From: JAGQIB01 sp041393395
GTDB lineage: Bacteria; ARS69
NCBI GenBank assembly: GCA_041393395.1
Contig: JAWKKG010000002.1
Coordinates: 310,001-374,000 of the forward strand
DNA: 64,000 bases
Direction: 5' to 3'
Position numbers and translations under genes: made by a program. Under the pieces are notes generated by a model that saw only the letters and a list, made by a program, of their open reading frames with translations, was not told the DNA's origin and made no database searches. The stretch's first letter is position 1. Every line of letters begins with the position of its first letter. This document shows positions 34,618 to 42,670 of the stretch, piece by piece.

Positions 34618-34986
34618 ATGATCCAGCAGGAATCGATCGTCGAGATCGCGGACAACTCGGGTGCGAAGAGCGCCCTGGTGATTCGGGTGCTCGGCGGCAC
34701 GGGTCGACGCTACGCGTCCGTGGGCGACATGGTCGTCCTCGCGGTCAAGAGCGCGATTCCCGGAGGCGCGGTGAAGAAGGGCGACGTCGTGAAGGGCGTC
34801 GTCGTGCGCACGCGGAAGGAGATTCGCCGTCGCGACGGTTCGTACATTCGTTTCGACGAGAACGCGGCGGTCATCGTGAACGACCAGAAGGAGCCGCGCG
34901 GCACCCGTATCTTCGGACCGGTGGCCCGCGAGCTTCGTGAGCGTCAGTTCATGAAGATCATTTCGCTCGCACCGGAAGTGGTCTAG
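34618..34986 (+). CDS. rplN: 50S ribosomal protein L14
   Basis: 122 residues, the canonical length. MIQQESIVEIADNSGAKSAL opening, then IPGGAVKKGDVVKGVVVRT and GTRIFGPVARELRERQFMKI. First gene of the spc group. It contributes to an intersubunit bridge. Confidence 0.98.
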   Translation: MIQQESIVEIADNSGAKSALVIRVLGGTGRRYASVGDMVVLAVKSAIPGGAVKKGDVVKGVVVRTRKEIRRRDGSYIRFDENAAVIVNDQKEPRGTRIFGPVARELRERQFMKIISLAPEVV

Positions 34987-34996
34987 GAGGCGCCCG

Positions 34997-35317
34997 ATGA
35001 AGATCAAGAGGAACGACCAGGTGACGGTCATCGCCGGCGAGGACAAGGGCAAGTCGGGTCGCGTGCTGCGCGTGATCCCCGACCAGGACCGGGTCGTCGT
35101 GGAAGGCGTGAACTTCATCAAGCGTCACACGCGGCCGCGTCCGGGACAGCAGGGTGGCATCATCGAGCGCGAGGCGCCCATCCACGTGTCGAACGTGATG
35201 GTGAACGATCCCGCCGACGGCAAACCCTCCCGGATCGGAAGCCACGTACTTGCAGATGGAAAGCGTCAGCGGGTCGCTCGTCGGAGCGGCGAGGCGCTCC
35301 CCGACAACGAGGCGTAG
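34997..35317 (+). CDS. rplX: 50S ribosomal protein L24
   Basis: 106 residues. The KOW motif VTVIAGEDKGKSGRVLRVIP is at the N-terminus, followed by VVVEGVNFIKRHTRP and the GGIIEREAPIHVSNV segment. Assembly initiator of the 50S subunit. GGAGGCGCCCG precedes the ATG. Confidence 0.97.
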   Translation: MKIKRNDQVTVIAGEDKGKSGRVLRVIPDQDRVVVEGVNFIKRHTRPRPGQQGGIIEREAPIHVSNVMVNDPADGKPSRIGSHVLADGKRQRVARRSGEALPDNEA

Positions 35318-35323
35318 GAGACC

Positions 35324-35869
35324 ATGACGCCCAGGATCAAGGAAGAATACGAGAAGACCGTCGTGAAGGCTCTGGTCGAGAAGTTCGGCTACACGAACCG
35401 CATGATGGTCCCGGGGATCGAGAAGATCTCCATCAACATCGGAGTGGGAGAGGCATCCCGTTCGCCGAACCTGCTGGACGACGCCGTGAAGACGCTGCGC
35501 CAGATCACGGGCCAGCAGCCTTCGATCCGCAAGGCGCGCAAGTCCATCGCGAACTTCAAGCTTCGCGAGGGCATGCCCGTCGGCGCCATGTGCACGCTGC
35601 GCGGCGCGCGGATGTGGGAGTTCTACGACCGGCTGATCAACGCGACGATCCCGCGGATTCGCGACTTCCGCGGCATGCCGGTCAATTGCTTCGACGGGCG
35701 TGGGAACTACACGCTCGGGATTCGCGAGCAGATCGTGTTTCCGGAGATCGACATCGACAAGGTGGCGCAGATCCGGGGAATGAACGTCACGATCGTCACG
35801 TCGGCGCGGACGGACGAAGAAGCGATGGAGCTGCTCAAGCTCCTGAACTTCCCGTTCCGCCGGAACTGA
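35324..35869 (+). CDS. rplE: 50S ribosomal protein L5
   Basis: 181 residues. MVPGIEKISINIGVGEASRS, then ITGQQPSIRKARKSIANFKL and the region RDFRGMPVNCFDGRGNYTLG are family signatures. L5 binds 5S rRNA and contacts P-site tRNA. Starts 6 nt after rplX. Confidence 0.98.
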   Translation: MTPRIKEEYEKTVVKALVEKFGYTNRMMVPGIEKISINIGVGEASRSPNLLDDAVKTLRQITGQQPSIRKARKSIANFKLREGMPVGAMCTLRGARMWEFYDRLINATIPRIRDFRGMPVNCFDGRGNYTLGIREQIVFPEIDIDKVAQIRGMNVTIVTSARTDEEAMELLKLLNFPFRRN

Positions 35870-35881
35870 GAGGGTTAGAGC

Positions 35882-36067
35882 TTGGCGAAGAAAGCGCTGA
35901 TGGAGAAGGCGAAGCGCAAGCCGAAGTTCAAGGTGCGGAAGTACAACCGTTGCCGCCGTTGTGGTCGGCCCCGGGCCTTCCTCCGCGATTTCGGTCTGTG
36001 TCGCATCTGCTTCCGGCAGCTGGCGCACCTCGGACAGATTCCGGGGATCGTGAAGTCCAGCTGGTAA
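35882..36067 (+). CDS. rpsN: 30S ribosomal protein S14, zinc-binding type (S14Z)
   Basis: 61 residues from the TTG at 35882, which gives the standard MAKKALMEKAKRKPKFKVR opening; an ATG six codons downstream would cut the conserved N-terminus. Two CxxC pairs (CRRC and CRIC) make this the short zinc form. GAGAGGG lies 7-13 nt upstream. Required for the 30S head. Confidence 0.95.
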   Translation: MAKKALMEKAKRKPKFKVRKYNRCRRCGRPRAFLRDFGLCRICFRQLAHLGQIPGIVKSSW

Positions 36068-36147
36068 GACGCTTCGTCCTTTTTTGAACTCGAGTCGATG
36101 AGTCGCCCCGAACGGGCGAGACCTTCGGCCGGAAGGAGAATCTAGAG

Positions 36148-36546
36148 ATGTCGATGTCCGATCCGATCGCGGACATGCTGACCCGGATCCGGAACGCGGG
36201 ACGCGCCGGCCACAAGCGCGTGGACGTCCCGGCCTCCAAGCTGAAGCTGGAGATCGCCCGGATCCTGCTCAAGGAGCGGTTCATCTCGAACTACAAGTTC
36301 GTGGAGGACGGCCCCCAGGGTGTGATCCGCGTGTATCTCAAGTACACGCCCGAGGACGAGCCGGTGATCAACGGTCTCGAGCGTGTGTCGAAGCCCGGCC
36401 TTCGCCGGTACGCGGGAGTGCAGGAGATCCCCCGCGTGCTGGGCGGCATGGGCGTGTCCATTCTCTCCACCTCTCGCGGGATCATGACGGGTCGCGAGGC
36501 CCGCACGGCCGGCGTCGGTGGCGAGATTCTCTGCAACGTCTGGTAG
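36148..36546 (+). CDS. rpsH: 30S ribosomal protein S8
   Basis: 132 residues. SDPIADMLTRIRNAGRAGHK opening; C-terminal GMGVSILSTSRGIMTGREAR. S8 binds 16S helix 21 and in E. coli represses the spc operon at the rplE start. In-frame ATG codons at 36148 and 36154; the first is closer to AAGGAGAAT. The 80-nt gap upstream holds a weak 4-bp hairpin followed by six T (36068-36085). Confidence 0.97.
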   Translation: MSMSDPIADMLTRIRNAGRAGHKRVDVPASKLKLEIARILLKERFISNYKFVEDGPQGVIRVYLKYTPEDEPVINGLERVSKPGLRRYAGVQEIPRVLGGMGVSILSTSRGIMTGREARTAGVGGEILCNVW

Positions 36547-36557
36547 GAGGGAACGGA

Positions 36558-37097
36558 ATGTCCCGTATCGGAAGGCTTCCGATCCCCGTCCCCGGATCCG
36601 TCACCGTGGCCCTGAACCGCGACGTGTTCACGGCGAAGGGCCCGAAGGGTGAGCTGACTGTCGAAGTTCCCGGCGGCATGACGGTCGAGATCGGCGACGG
36701 CGAGATCAAGGTGCAGCGTCCGGGCGACACGCCGCGCGAGCGCGCGATGCACGGCCTCACGCGTTCGCTCGTGAACGCGGCGGTCGTCGGCGTTTCGCAG
36801 GGATACGAGAAGAAGCTGCAGATCGTCGGCGTCGGCTGGCGAGCGGAAATGAAGGGTCAGAACCTGGTCATGCATCTCGGCTACTCGCATCCGCACACGG
36901 TGGAGCCGCGCTGGGGATGCTCGTTCGAGACGCCGGATCAGACCACGGTGGTGATCAGGGGCGCGGACAAGGTCGCGGTGGGACAGGTCGCCGCCGACAT
37001 TCGTTCGCTCCGCCCGCCGGAGCCGTACAAGGGCAAGGGCGTGAAGTACGAGGGTGAAGTGATCCGCCGGAAGGCCGGCAAGACCGCGGGCAGCTAA
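36558..37097 (+). CDS. rplF: 50S ribosomal protein L6
   Basis: 179 residues, two repeated domains. MSRIGRLPIPVPGSVTVAL opening; the C-terminal signature RPPEPYKGKGVKYEGEVIRR is intact. Binds near the sarcin-ricin loop. AGGAGGGAACGG ribosome-binding site, 11 nt after rpsH. Confidence 0.98.
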   Translation: MSRIGRLPIPVPGSVTVALNRDVFTAKGPKGELTVEVPGGMTVEIGDGEIKVQRPGDTPRERAMHGLTRSLVNAAVVGVSQGYEKKLQIVGVGWRAEMKGQNLVMHLGYSHPHTVEPRWGCSFETPDQTTVVIRGADKVAVGQVAADIRSLRPPEPYKGKGVKYEGEVIRRKAGKTAGS

Positions 37098-37108
37098 GGA
37101 GTAGTCGG

Positions 37109-37480
37109 ATGAAAGACAAGAGTTCGATGAAGCTCGAGCAGCTCGCGGCCCGGCACCGTCGGGTCCGCAAGAAGGTCCACGGAACGGCGGATCGTCCGCG
37201 GTTCGCAGTGAGCCGCTCGCTCAAGCACGTCACGGCCGTACTGGTAGACGACGAGGCCGGCCGGACGATCGTCCAGGCCACGAGCACGTCGAAGAGCCTG
37301 AAGCTGGATGGCGACGGCTCGACCAAGATGAAGCGTTCCGAGGCAGTCGGCAGCGAGATCGCCCGCCTGGCCCGGGAAGCCGGGATCACCAAGGTCGCTT
37401 TCGACCGCGGCGGCCGCCTGTACCACGGGCGCGTGAAAGCCGTGGCGGATGCGGCCCGGAAGGGGGGGCTCGAGTTTTGA
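37109..37480 (+). CDS. rplR: 50S ribosomal protein L18
   Basis: 123 residues. 5S rRNA-binding protein with RHRRVRKKVHGTADRPRFAV near the N-terminus and VAFDRGGRLYHGRVKAVADA and ARKGGLEF at the end. The stop overlaps the rpsE start as TTGA, so S5 is probably made by coupled translation. Confidence 0.97.
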   Translation: MKDKSSMKLEQLAARHRRVRKKVHGTADRPRFAVSRSLKHVTAVLVDDEAGRTIVQATSTSKSLKLDGDGSTKMKRSEAVGSEIARLAREAGITKVAFDRGGRLYHGRVKAVADAARKGGLEF

Positions 37481-38121
37481 GCACGAATACGAACGTCGAA
37501 ACGGCGACGCCCGACGCGTCCGGCGGCGGCCCCGGAGGACGCGGTGGTCGTGGCGGTCGCGGCGGGGGCGGTCGCGGGGGACGGGGCGGACGCGGTCCGC
37601 GACGTGAGCGCCAGGAAGAGAAGAAGGAGTTCGCCGAGAAGGTGATCCAGATCAACCGCGTGGCCAAGGTCGTGAAGGGTGGTCGCCGGTTCAGCTTCAA
37701 CGCGCTCGTGGCCGTCGGCGACGAGAAGGGGCGCGTGGGCGTGGGTCTCGGCAAGGCGAACGAGGTCTCGGAGGCGGTTCGCAAGGGCACCGAGGCCGCG
37801 AAGAAGGCCATGTTCGAGGTGGCGATGGTGCACGGCACGGTGCCGCACCGCGTCCAGGGCGCCGCGGGCGCCGGACGTGTGCTCCTCGTTCCGGCGTCGC
37901 CGGGTACGGGCGTGATCGCGGGTGGCGCGGTCCGTCCGATCCTCGAGGCGGCCGGCTACAAGGACGTGCTCACGAAGTGCCTCGGCACGAACAACCCGCA
38001 CAACGTCGCCAAGGCGACGGTGGCCGGACTGAAGCAGCTGATGACGCTGCAGGACGTGTCCCGTCGGCGCGGCGTCGCCGTCGCGCGTCTCATGGGACGC
38101 GAGGAAGACGAGGCCGAGTGA
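37477..38121 (+). CDS. rpsE: 30S ribosomal protein S5 with an N-terminal RGG-rich extension
   Basis: 214 residues from the TTG at 37477, about 45 longer than E. coli S5. Residues 16-43 are almost only Gly and Arg (GGRGGRGGRGGGGRGGRGG), then a charged linker leads into the S5 domain at EFAEKVIQINRVAKVVKGG and RRFSFNALVAVGD. The core, with the ram-type interface to S4 (KGTEAAKKAMFEVA), is normal. The extension has the composition of RGG RNA-binding tails; similar but more diverse extensions are known from actinobacterial S5. Function of the tail unknown. Confidence 0.95.
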   Translation: MSTNTNVETATPDASGGGPGGRGGRGGRGGGGRGGRGGRGPRRERQEEKKEFAEKVIQINRVAKVVKGGRRFSFNALVAVGDEKGRVGVGLGKANEVSEAVRKGTEAAKKAMFEVAMVHGTVPHRVQGAAGAGRVLLVPASPGTGVIAGGAVRPILEAAGYKDVLTKCLGTNNPHNVAKATVAGLKQLMTLQDVSRRRGVAVARLMGREEDEAE

Positions 38122-38309
38122 TGGCGAAGCGCCTGAAAATCACCCAGTACCGCAGCGCGATCAGTCGAACGATCCGCCAGAAGGAGACCATCCGGTCCCT
38201 CGGCATCCGGAAACTGCATCAGCCGGTCGAGCACGATGACACGCCCGCGATCCGGGGCATGATCGGAAAGGTCAGCCATCTCGTTCGCGTGGAAGAACTG
38301 GAAGGCTAG
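38121..38309 (+). CDS. rpmD: 50S ribosomal protein L30
   Basis: 62 residues. MAKRLKITQYRSAISRTIRQ with LGIRKLHQPVEHDDTPAIRG and a C-terminal IGKVSHLVRVEEL: the complete short L30. The ATG shares one base with the rpsE stop (TGATG). A 41-nt gap leads to rplO. Confidence 0.96.
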   Translation: MAKRLKITQYRSAISRTIRQKETIRSLGIRKLHQPVEHDDTPAIRGMIGKVSHLVRVEELEG

Positions 38310-38350
38310 GTTCCTCTGACCCGGCGCGGGCCGGGGGGAAGGTCTCTAAG

Positions 38351-38824
38351 ATGTTCGAGCTGAACAACCTGAAGCCGGCTCGGGGAGCCACGAAGGACCG
38401 CTTCCGCGTCGGTCGCGGTCAGGGCTCCGGGAACGGCACGACCGCGGGCCGCGGCATCAAGGGCCAGCGCTCGCGATCCGGTGGCTCCGGCGCGGGCTGG
38501 TTCGAGGGCGGTCAAATGCCGCTCTACCGGCGCATTCCCAAGAGCGGGTTCGCGCCGCCGAATCGAGTGCCCTATCAGGTGCTGAACCTCGCCGACTTCG
38601 AGCGCTTCGATGCGTCCGAGACGGTGACGCCCGACACGCTGGCGGCCATGGGCATGGTCTCGGGCCGGAATCCGCGCGTGAAGGTTCTCGGCGTGGGCGA
38701 CGTGAACGCCGCGTTCCGGGTGTCGGTGCACGCGATCAGCGCGAGCGCCCGCGAGAAGATCGAGGCCAAGGGCGGATCGGTGGAGATCCTCCCGTGGAGC
38801 CGGACCGGCAGAACGGACGGATAA
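38351..38824 (+). CDS. rplO: 50S ribosomal protein L15
   Basis: 157 residues. LNNLKPARGATKDRFRVGRG then GTTAGRGIKGQRSRSGG and WFEGGQMPLYRRIPKSGF are diagnostic of L15; the Gly-rich N-terminal half is normal for the family. Late assembly protein. The stop is 3 nt before secY. Confidence 0.98.
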   Translation: MFELNNLKPARGATKDRFRVGRGQGSGNGTTAGRGIKGQRSRSGGSGAGWFEGGQMPLYRRIPKSGFAPPNRVPYQVLNLADFERFDASETVTPDTLAAMGMVSGRNPRVKVLGVGDVNAAFRVSVHAISASAREKIEAKGGSVEILPWSRTGRTDG

Positions 38825-38827
38825 GAG

Positions 38828-40138
38828 ATGTTCGAAAAGATCGCGACGATCTTCAAGATCCCGGAGCTGAAGCGCCGGGTCCTGTTCACGCTCGGGATGC
38901 TCGTCCTGTATCGCGTGGGCGGACACGTGCCCACGCCCGGCATCGACGGTTCCGCGCTCGGGGAGTTCTTCGCCTCGCAGGGGGACTCGTTGTTCGGTCT
39001 CTACGACATGTTCGTGGGCGGCAACCTGTCCCAGGCGACGATCTTCGCGCTCGGCATCATGCCGTACATCAGCGCGTCGATCATTTTTCAGATGCTGACC
39101 GCCGTGGTGCCGTTCTTCGAGAAACTCCAGAAGGAAGGCGAGTCGGGCCGGAAGAAGATCACGCAGTACACGCGCTACGGAACGGTGGCTCTCGGTCTGA
39201 TCCAGGGCTTCGGTGTCGCGAAGTTCCTCGAGGGGCTCGCGTCGCCGTCCGGCATTCCGGTGGTGCCGCATCCGGGGGTGATGTTCGAGTTCACCACGGT
39301 GGTCACGCTGATCGCGGGAACGATCCTGACCATGTGGATGGGCGAGCAGATCACGGAACGCGGCATTGGCAACGGAATCTCGCTGATCATCTTCATCGGA
39401 ATCGTGGCCCGCTATCCGCTGGATGCGATCAACACGTTCCGCGCGGTCTCGTCCGGTGCGGTGCACATCGTGCTCCTGCTCGCGGTGCTCGCGCTGATGG
39501 TCGGAGTGACCATGGGCGTGATCGCGGTGACCCAGGGGCAGCGGAGGATTCCGGTCCAGTACGCCCGGCGCGTGGTGGGGCGCAAGGTCTACGGCGGCCA
39601 GAGCACGCACATCCCGCTGCGCGTGAACGCGGCCGGCGTGATCCCGATCATCTTCGCGCAGTCGTTCATCATGTTCCCGAGCACGCTCGCCCTGTACTGG
39701 CCGAACAACGAGTTCGTGCAGGCGATCGCGGCGAACCTGCGTTTCGGGACACTCGTGCACTCGCTCCTGTACGCGGCGATCATCATCTTCTTCGCGTACT
39801 TCTACACCGCGATCATCCTGAATCCGGTGGAGTGGGCGGACAACATGAAGAAGCACGGCGCCTTCATTCCGGGCATCCGGCCGGGCAAGAAGACGTCGGA
39901 GTACATCGACCGGATCCTGACGCACATCACGTTGCCGGGTGCGATCTTCCTCGCGGCGATCGCGATCCTGCCGTTCGTGCTGATCAACAAGACCGGCGTG
40001 CCGTTCTTCTTCGGCGGCACGGGGCTCCTGATCGTGGTCGGTGTGGCGCTGGACACGTTGCAGCAGATCGAGAGTCATCTGCTGATGCGGCACTACGACG
40101 GCTTCCTGAAGAAGGGTCGTCTGCGCGGCCGGAGGTAG
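38828..40138 (+). CDS. secY: Protein translocase channel subunit SecY
   Basis: 436 residues with ten predicted membrane helices. Signatures: PELKRRVLFTLGMLVLYRVG and MPYISASIIFQMLTAVVPFF (plug and lateral gate region), and the cytoplasmic loops with RRVVGRKVYGGQSTHIPLRV before NAAGVIPIIFAQS. The C-terminal tail ends HYDGFLKKGRLRGRR. Works with SecE encoded at 12.8 kb and receives most exported proteins of this window. Confidence 0.98.
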   Translation: MFEKIATIFKIPELKRRVLFTLGMLVLYRVGGHVPTPGIDGSALGEFFASQGDSLFGLYDMFVGGNLSQATIFALGIMPYISASIIFQMLTAVVPFFEKLQKEGESGRKKITQYTRYGTVALGLIQGFGVAKFLEGLASPSGIPVVPHPGVMFEFTTVVTLIAGTILTMWMGEQITERGIGNGISLIIFIGIVARYPLDAINTFRAVSSGAVHIVLLLAVLALMVGVTMGVIAVTQGQRRIPVQYARRVVGRKVYGGQSTHIPLRVNAAGVIPIIFAQSFIMFPSTLALYWPNNEFVQAIAANLRFGTLVHSLLYAAIIIFFAYFYTAIILNPVEWADNMKKHGAFIPGIRPGKKTSEYIDRILTHITLPGAIFLAAIAILPFVLINKTGVPFFFGGTGLLIVVGVALDTLQQIESHLLMRHYDGFLKKGRLRGRR

Positions 40139-40145
40139 TGAACCG

Positions 40146-40736
40146 GTGATTTGGATCTTCCTCGGCCCTCCGGGTGCCGGCAAGGGGACCCAGGCCAAGC
40201 TGCTCGCGGGGCACCTGGGAATCCGCCACGTCTCCACGGGGGATCTCCTCCGGGCGGCGGTGAAGGACGGCACGGAGCTGGGGAAGAAGGCGAAGTCGTA
40301 CATGGTGGCCGGCGACCTGGTGCCGGACGAGCTCATCCTGGGCATGGTCCGGGAGACGCTCGAGGGGCCGGCCCGGGATGGCTGCATCCTGGACGGCTAC
40401 CCGAGGAACCCGGCCCAGGCCGAGGCGCTGTCGGGGATGCTGTTCGAGCTCGGCCGGAACCTGACCGGCGTCATCCGGCTCGACGTGCCGGCCGACACGC
40501 TCGTGGCCCGGATCGCGAAGCGGGCGCAGGCCGAGGGGCGGGCGGACGACACCGAGGCCACGGTGAGGAACCGGCTGAAGGTGTACGAGGAGCAGACAGC
40601 TCCTCTGATCGACTACTACCGCGGTCGGGGCGTCCTCACGGACGTGCCGGGCGAGGGCACGATCGAGGAGATCCAGACGGGGCTTCGCCGCCTCGTGAAT
40701 GGCGCCGGCAACGGCGATCGGAGGTCGGACGCGTGA
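40146..40736 (+). CDS. adk: Adenylate kinase (short-LID form)
   Basis: Converts AMP and ATP into two ADP; 196 residues from the GTG at 40146. P-loop GPPGAGKGTQAK at 6-17, AMP-binding HVSTGDLLRAAV and LDGYPRNPAQAEAL. The LID is the short form: after RIAKRAQAEGRADDTEATVR there is no zinc-finger insertion. Its stop overlaps the map start as GTGA. Confidence 0.96.
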   Translation: MIWIFLGPPGAGKGTQAKLLAGHLGIRHVSTGDLLRAAVKDGTELGKKAKSYMVAGDLVPDELILGMVRETLEGPARDGCILDGYPRNPAQAEALSGMLFELGRNLTGVIRLDVPADTLVARIAKRAQAEGRADDTEATVRNRLKVYEEQTAPLIDYYRGRGVLTDVPGEGTIEEIQTGLRRLVNGAGNGDRRSDA

Positions 40737-41497
40737 TCCTGTTGAAGTCCCCCCGGGACCTCGAAAAGATGTCCCGGCCGGCCGCGATCGTGGCCGGAGC
40801 GCACCAGCGCGTCCGGGAGACGCTCCGGGCGGGGATGACGACACGCGACGTGGACCGCATCGTGGAGGAGTACATCCGGGCGGAGGGGGGCGAACCCGCA
40901 TTCAAGGGCTACCGGGGCTACCCGGCGTCCGTCTGCGCCTCCGTCAACGACGAGGTCGTCCACGGGATCCCGGGGGATCGGGTCCTGGAGCCGACGGACA
41001 TCATCGGAGTGGACATCGGGGTCAAGGCTCAGGGATTCTACGGGGATGCCGCCCAGACCCTCGCCGTGGGAACCGCCTCCGACGTGGCCCGCAATCTGAT
41101 GAGGGTCACGCGGGAGGCCCTCTACGCGGGCATCGGTCAGGCCCGAATCGGGAATCGCGTGGGGGACATCTCACACGCGGTGCAGACCGTCGTGGAAGCG
41201 GCGGGATATTCCGTCGTGCGCACGCTCGTCGGGCATGGCATCGGAAGATCGATGCACGAGGATCCCCAGGTGCCGAACTTCGGCAGTCCGGGGAAGGGCG
41301 CGGAACTGAAGGTCGGAATGGCGATCGCCATCGAGCCGATGGTGAACGTCGGCGGGCCGGACGTGGACGTGCTCGACGATCAGTGGACGGTGGTGACCCG
41401 GGACGGGTCGCTCTCCGCCCATTTCGAACACACCGTCGTGATCACGGAAGACGGGCCCGTGATCCTGACGGAGGGCGCGGTCGCCCAAGGGGAATGA
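40733..41497 (+). CDS. map: Methionine aminopeptidase, type I
   Basis: 254 residues from the GTG at 40733. Removes the initiator Met from nascent proteins in the cytoplasm. All five metal ligands are visible: D94 (GVDIG), D105 (FYGDAAQT), H168 (LVGHGIG), E201 (IAIEPMV) and E232 (HFEHTVV); the substrate His is H77 in EVVHGIP. No N-terminal zinc-finger extension. Lies between adk and infA, as in Gram-positive and many other spc operons. Confidence 0.97.
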   Translation: MILLKSPRDLEKMSRPAAIVAGAHQRVRETLRAGMTTRDVDRIVEEYIRAEGGEPAFKGYRGYPASVCASVNDEVVHGIPGDRVLEPTDIIGVDIGVKAQGFYGDAAQTLAVGTASDVARNLMRVTREALYAGIGQARIGNRVGDISHAVQTVVEAAGYSVVRTLVGHGIGRSMHEDPQVPNFGSPGKGAELKVGMAIAIEPMVNVGGPDVDVLDDQWTVVTRDGSLSAHFEHTVVITEDGPVILTEGAVAQGE

Positions 41498-41715
41498 TGG
41501 CGAAGGAACAGGGAATCCAGGTCGAAGGCACCGTGGTCGAACCGTTGCCGAATGCGAGCTTCCGGGTGGAGCTCGAGAACGGTCACCGCGTGCTGGCCCA
41601 CATCTCCGGCAAGATGCGGATGAACTTCATCAAGATCCTGCCGGGAGACAAGGTGACCGTGGAGCTCAGCCCGTACGATCTGTCCCGGGGACGGATCGTG
41701 TACCGGTACAAGTAA
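41497..41715 (+). CDS. infA: Translation initiation factor IF-1
   Basis: 72 residues, the canonical length, from the ATG at 41497 (a preceding in-frame ATG at 41494 overlaps the map stop). OB-fold with GTVVEPLPNASFRVELENGH, VLAHISGKMRMNFIKILPGD and SPYDLSRGRIVYRYK. Blocks the A-site during initiation. Confidence 0.97.
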   Translation: MAKEQGIQVEGTVVEPLPNASFRVELENGHRVLAHISGKMRMNFIKILPGDKVTVELSPYDLSRGRIVYRYK

Positions 41716-41728
41716 GTAGGAGTCCGCG

Positions 41729-41854
41729 ATGAAGGTCCGCACTTCGGTCAAGAAGATCTGCAAGGACTGCAAGGTCGTGAAGCGGCACGGGGTCATCCGC
41801 GTGATCTGCAAGACGAACCCGCGTCACAAGCAGCGCCAGCTGGCGCGGAGCTAG
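41729..41854 (+). CDS. rpmJ: 50S ribosomal protein L36
   Basis: 41 residues beginning MKVRTSVKKICKDCKVVKRH, then VIRVICKTNPRHKQRQ. The zinc ligands are C11, C14, C27 and H33 by count, so it is the C+ form. Stands between infA and rpsM as usual. GTAGGAG upstream is the ribosome-binding site. Confidence 0.96.
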   Translation: MKVRTSVKKICKDCKVVKRHGVIRVICKTNPRHKQRQLARS

Positions 41855-41866
41855 TAGGAGGAACAG

Positions 41867-42238
41867 ATGCCGCGAATCGCGGGAATCGATCTGCCGCCGA
41901 ACAAGCGCATGGACGTCGCGCTTCAGTACATCTACGGGATCGGGCCGACGGTCGCTCGCCAGATCCTGGAGAAGACCGGAGTGGATCCGGCGATGCGCGC
42001 GAAGGATCTCCCGGAAGGCGAGACGGCTCGCATCCGTACGGTGATCGAGAACGACCACAAGGTGGAAGGCCAGCTGCGCAGCGAGGTCTCCATGAACATC
42101 AAGCGACTGATGGACATCGGTTGCTACCGGGGACTGCGCCACCGGCGCTCGCTGCCCGTGCACGGACAGCGCACCTCCACCAACGCCCGTACCCGCAAGG
42201 GGCCCAAGAAGGGCTCGGGCATCACGAAGAAGAAGTAG
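41867..42238 (+). CDS. rpsM: 30S ribosomal protein S13
   Basis: 123 residues. MPRIAGIDLPPNKRMDVALQ then YIYGIGPTVARQILEKTGVD (helix-hairpin-helix) and the basic C-terminal GLRHRRSLPVHGQRTSTNAR with TRKGPKK. S13 contacts tRNA and the 50S bridge B1. First 30S gene of the alpha group. Confidence 0.98.
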   Translation: MPRIAGIDLPPNKRMDVALQYIYGIGPTVARQILEKTGVDPAMRAKDLPEGETARIRTVIENDHKVEGQLRSEVSMNIKRLMDIGCYRGLRHRRSLPVHGQRTSTNARTRKGPKKGSGITKKK

Positions 42239-42256
42239 CGGCGAGGAGGAAGAGAC

Positions 42257-42661
42257 TTGGCCGAAGCGAAGGGCGCCAAGGGCAAGAAGCCCCGGAAGAA
42301 GCGCGACAAGAAGGTCGAAGCGGTCGGCATTGCCCACGTGATGAGCACGTTCAACAACACGATCATCACCCTGACGGATACGAAGGGTGAGGTCGTCTCG
42401 TGGGCCTCGGCCGGCAAGGTCGGCTTCAAGGGCTCCCGCAAGAGCACGCCTTTCGCGGCGCAGCTCGCCGCCGAGAAGGCCGCGCGGGAAGCGCTGGAGC
42501 TGGGACTCAAGCGAGTGGAGGTCCGCGTGCGCGGGCCGGGTGCCGGTCGCGAGGCCGCGATCCGCTCGCTGACCATCGCCGGGCTCGACATCTCGGCGAT
42601 TCGTGACGTCACCCCGATCCCTCACAACGGATGCCGCCCCAAGAAGCGGCGCCGCAACTAG
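42257..42661 (+). CDS. rpsK: 30S ribosomal protein S11
   Basis: 134 residues from the TTG at 42257, preceded by GAGGAGGAAGAGAC. After a Lys-rich leader, the core AHVMSTFNNTIITLTDTKGE and GPGAGREAAIRSLTIAGLDI and the end DVTPIPHNGCRPKKRRRN are conserved. An ATG start would remove the first half of the fold, so TTG is the real start. Confidence 0.96.
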   Translation: MAEAKGAKGKKPRKKRDKKVEAVGIAHVMSTFNNTIITLTDTKGEVVSWASAGKVGFKGSRKSTPFAAQLAAEKAAREALELGLKRVEVRVRGPGAGREAAIRSLTIAGLDISAIRDVTPIPHNGCRPKKRRRN

Positions 42662-42670
42662 AGGAAGCAC

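Noticed and set aside
36068..36085. Intrinsic terminator after rpsN
   Set aside because: The stem is only four base pairs with a 3-nt loop; listed as an observation but not as a terminator.
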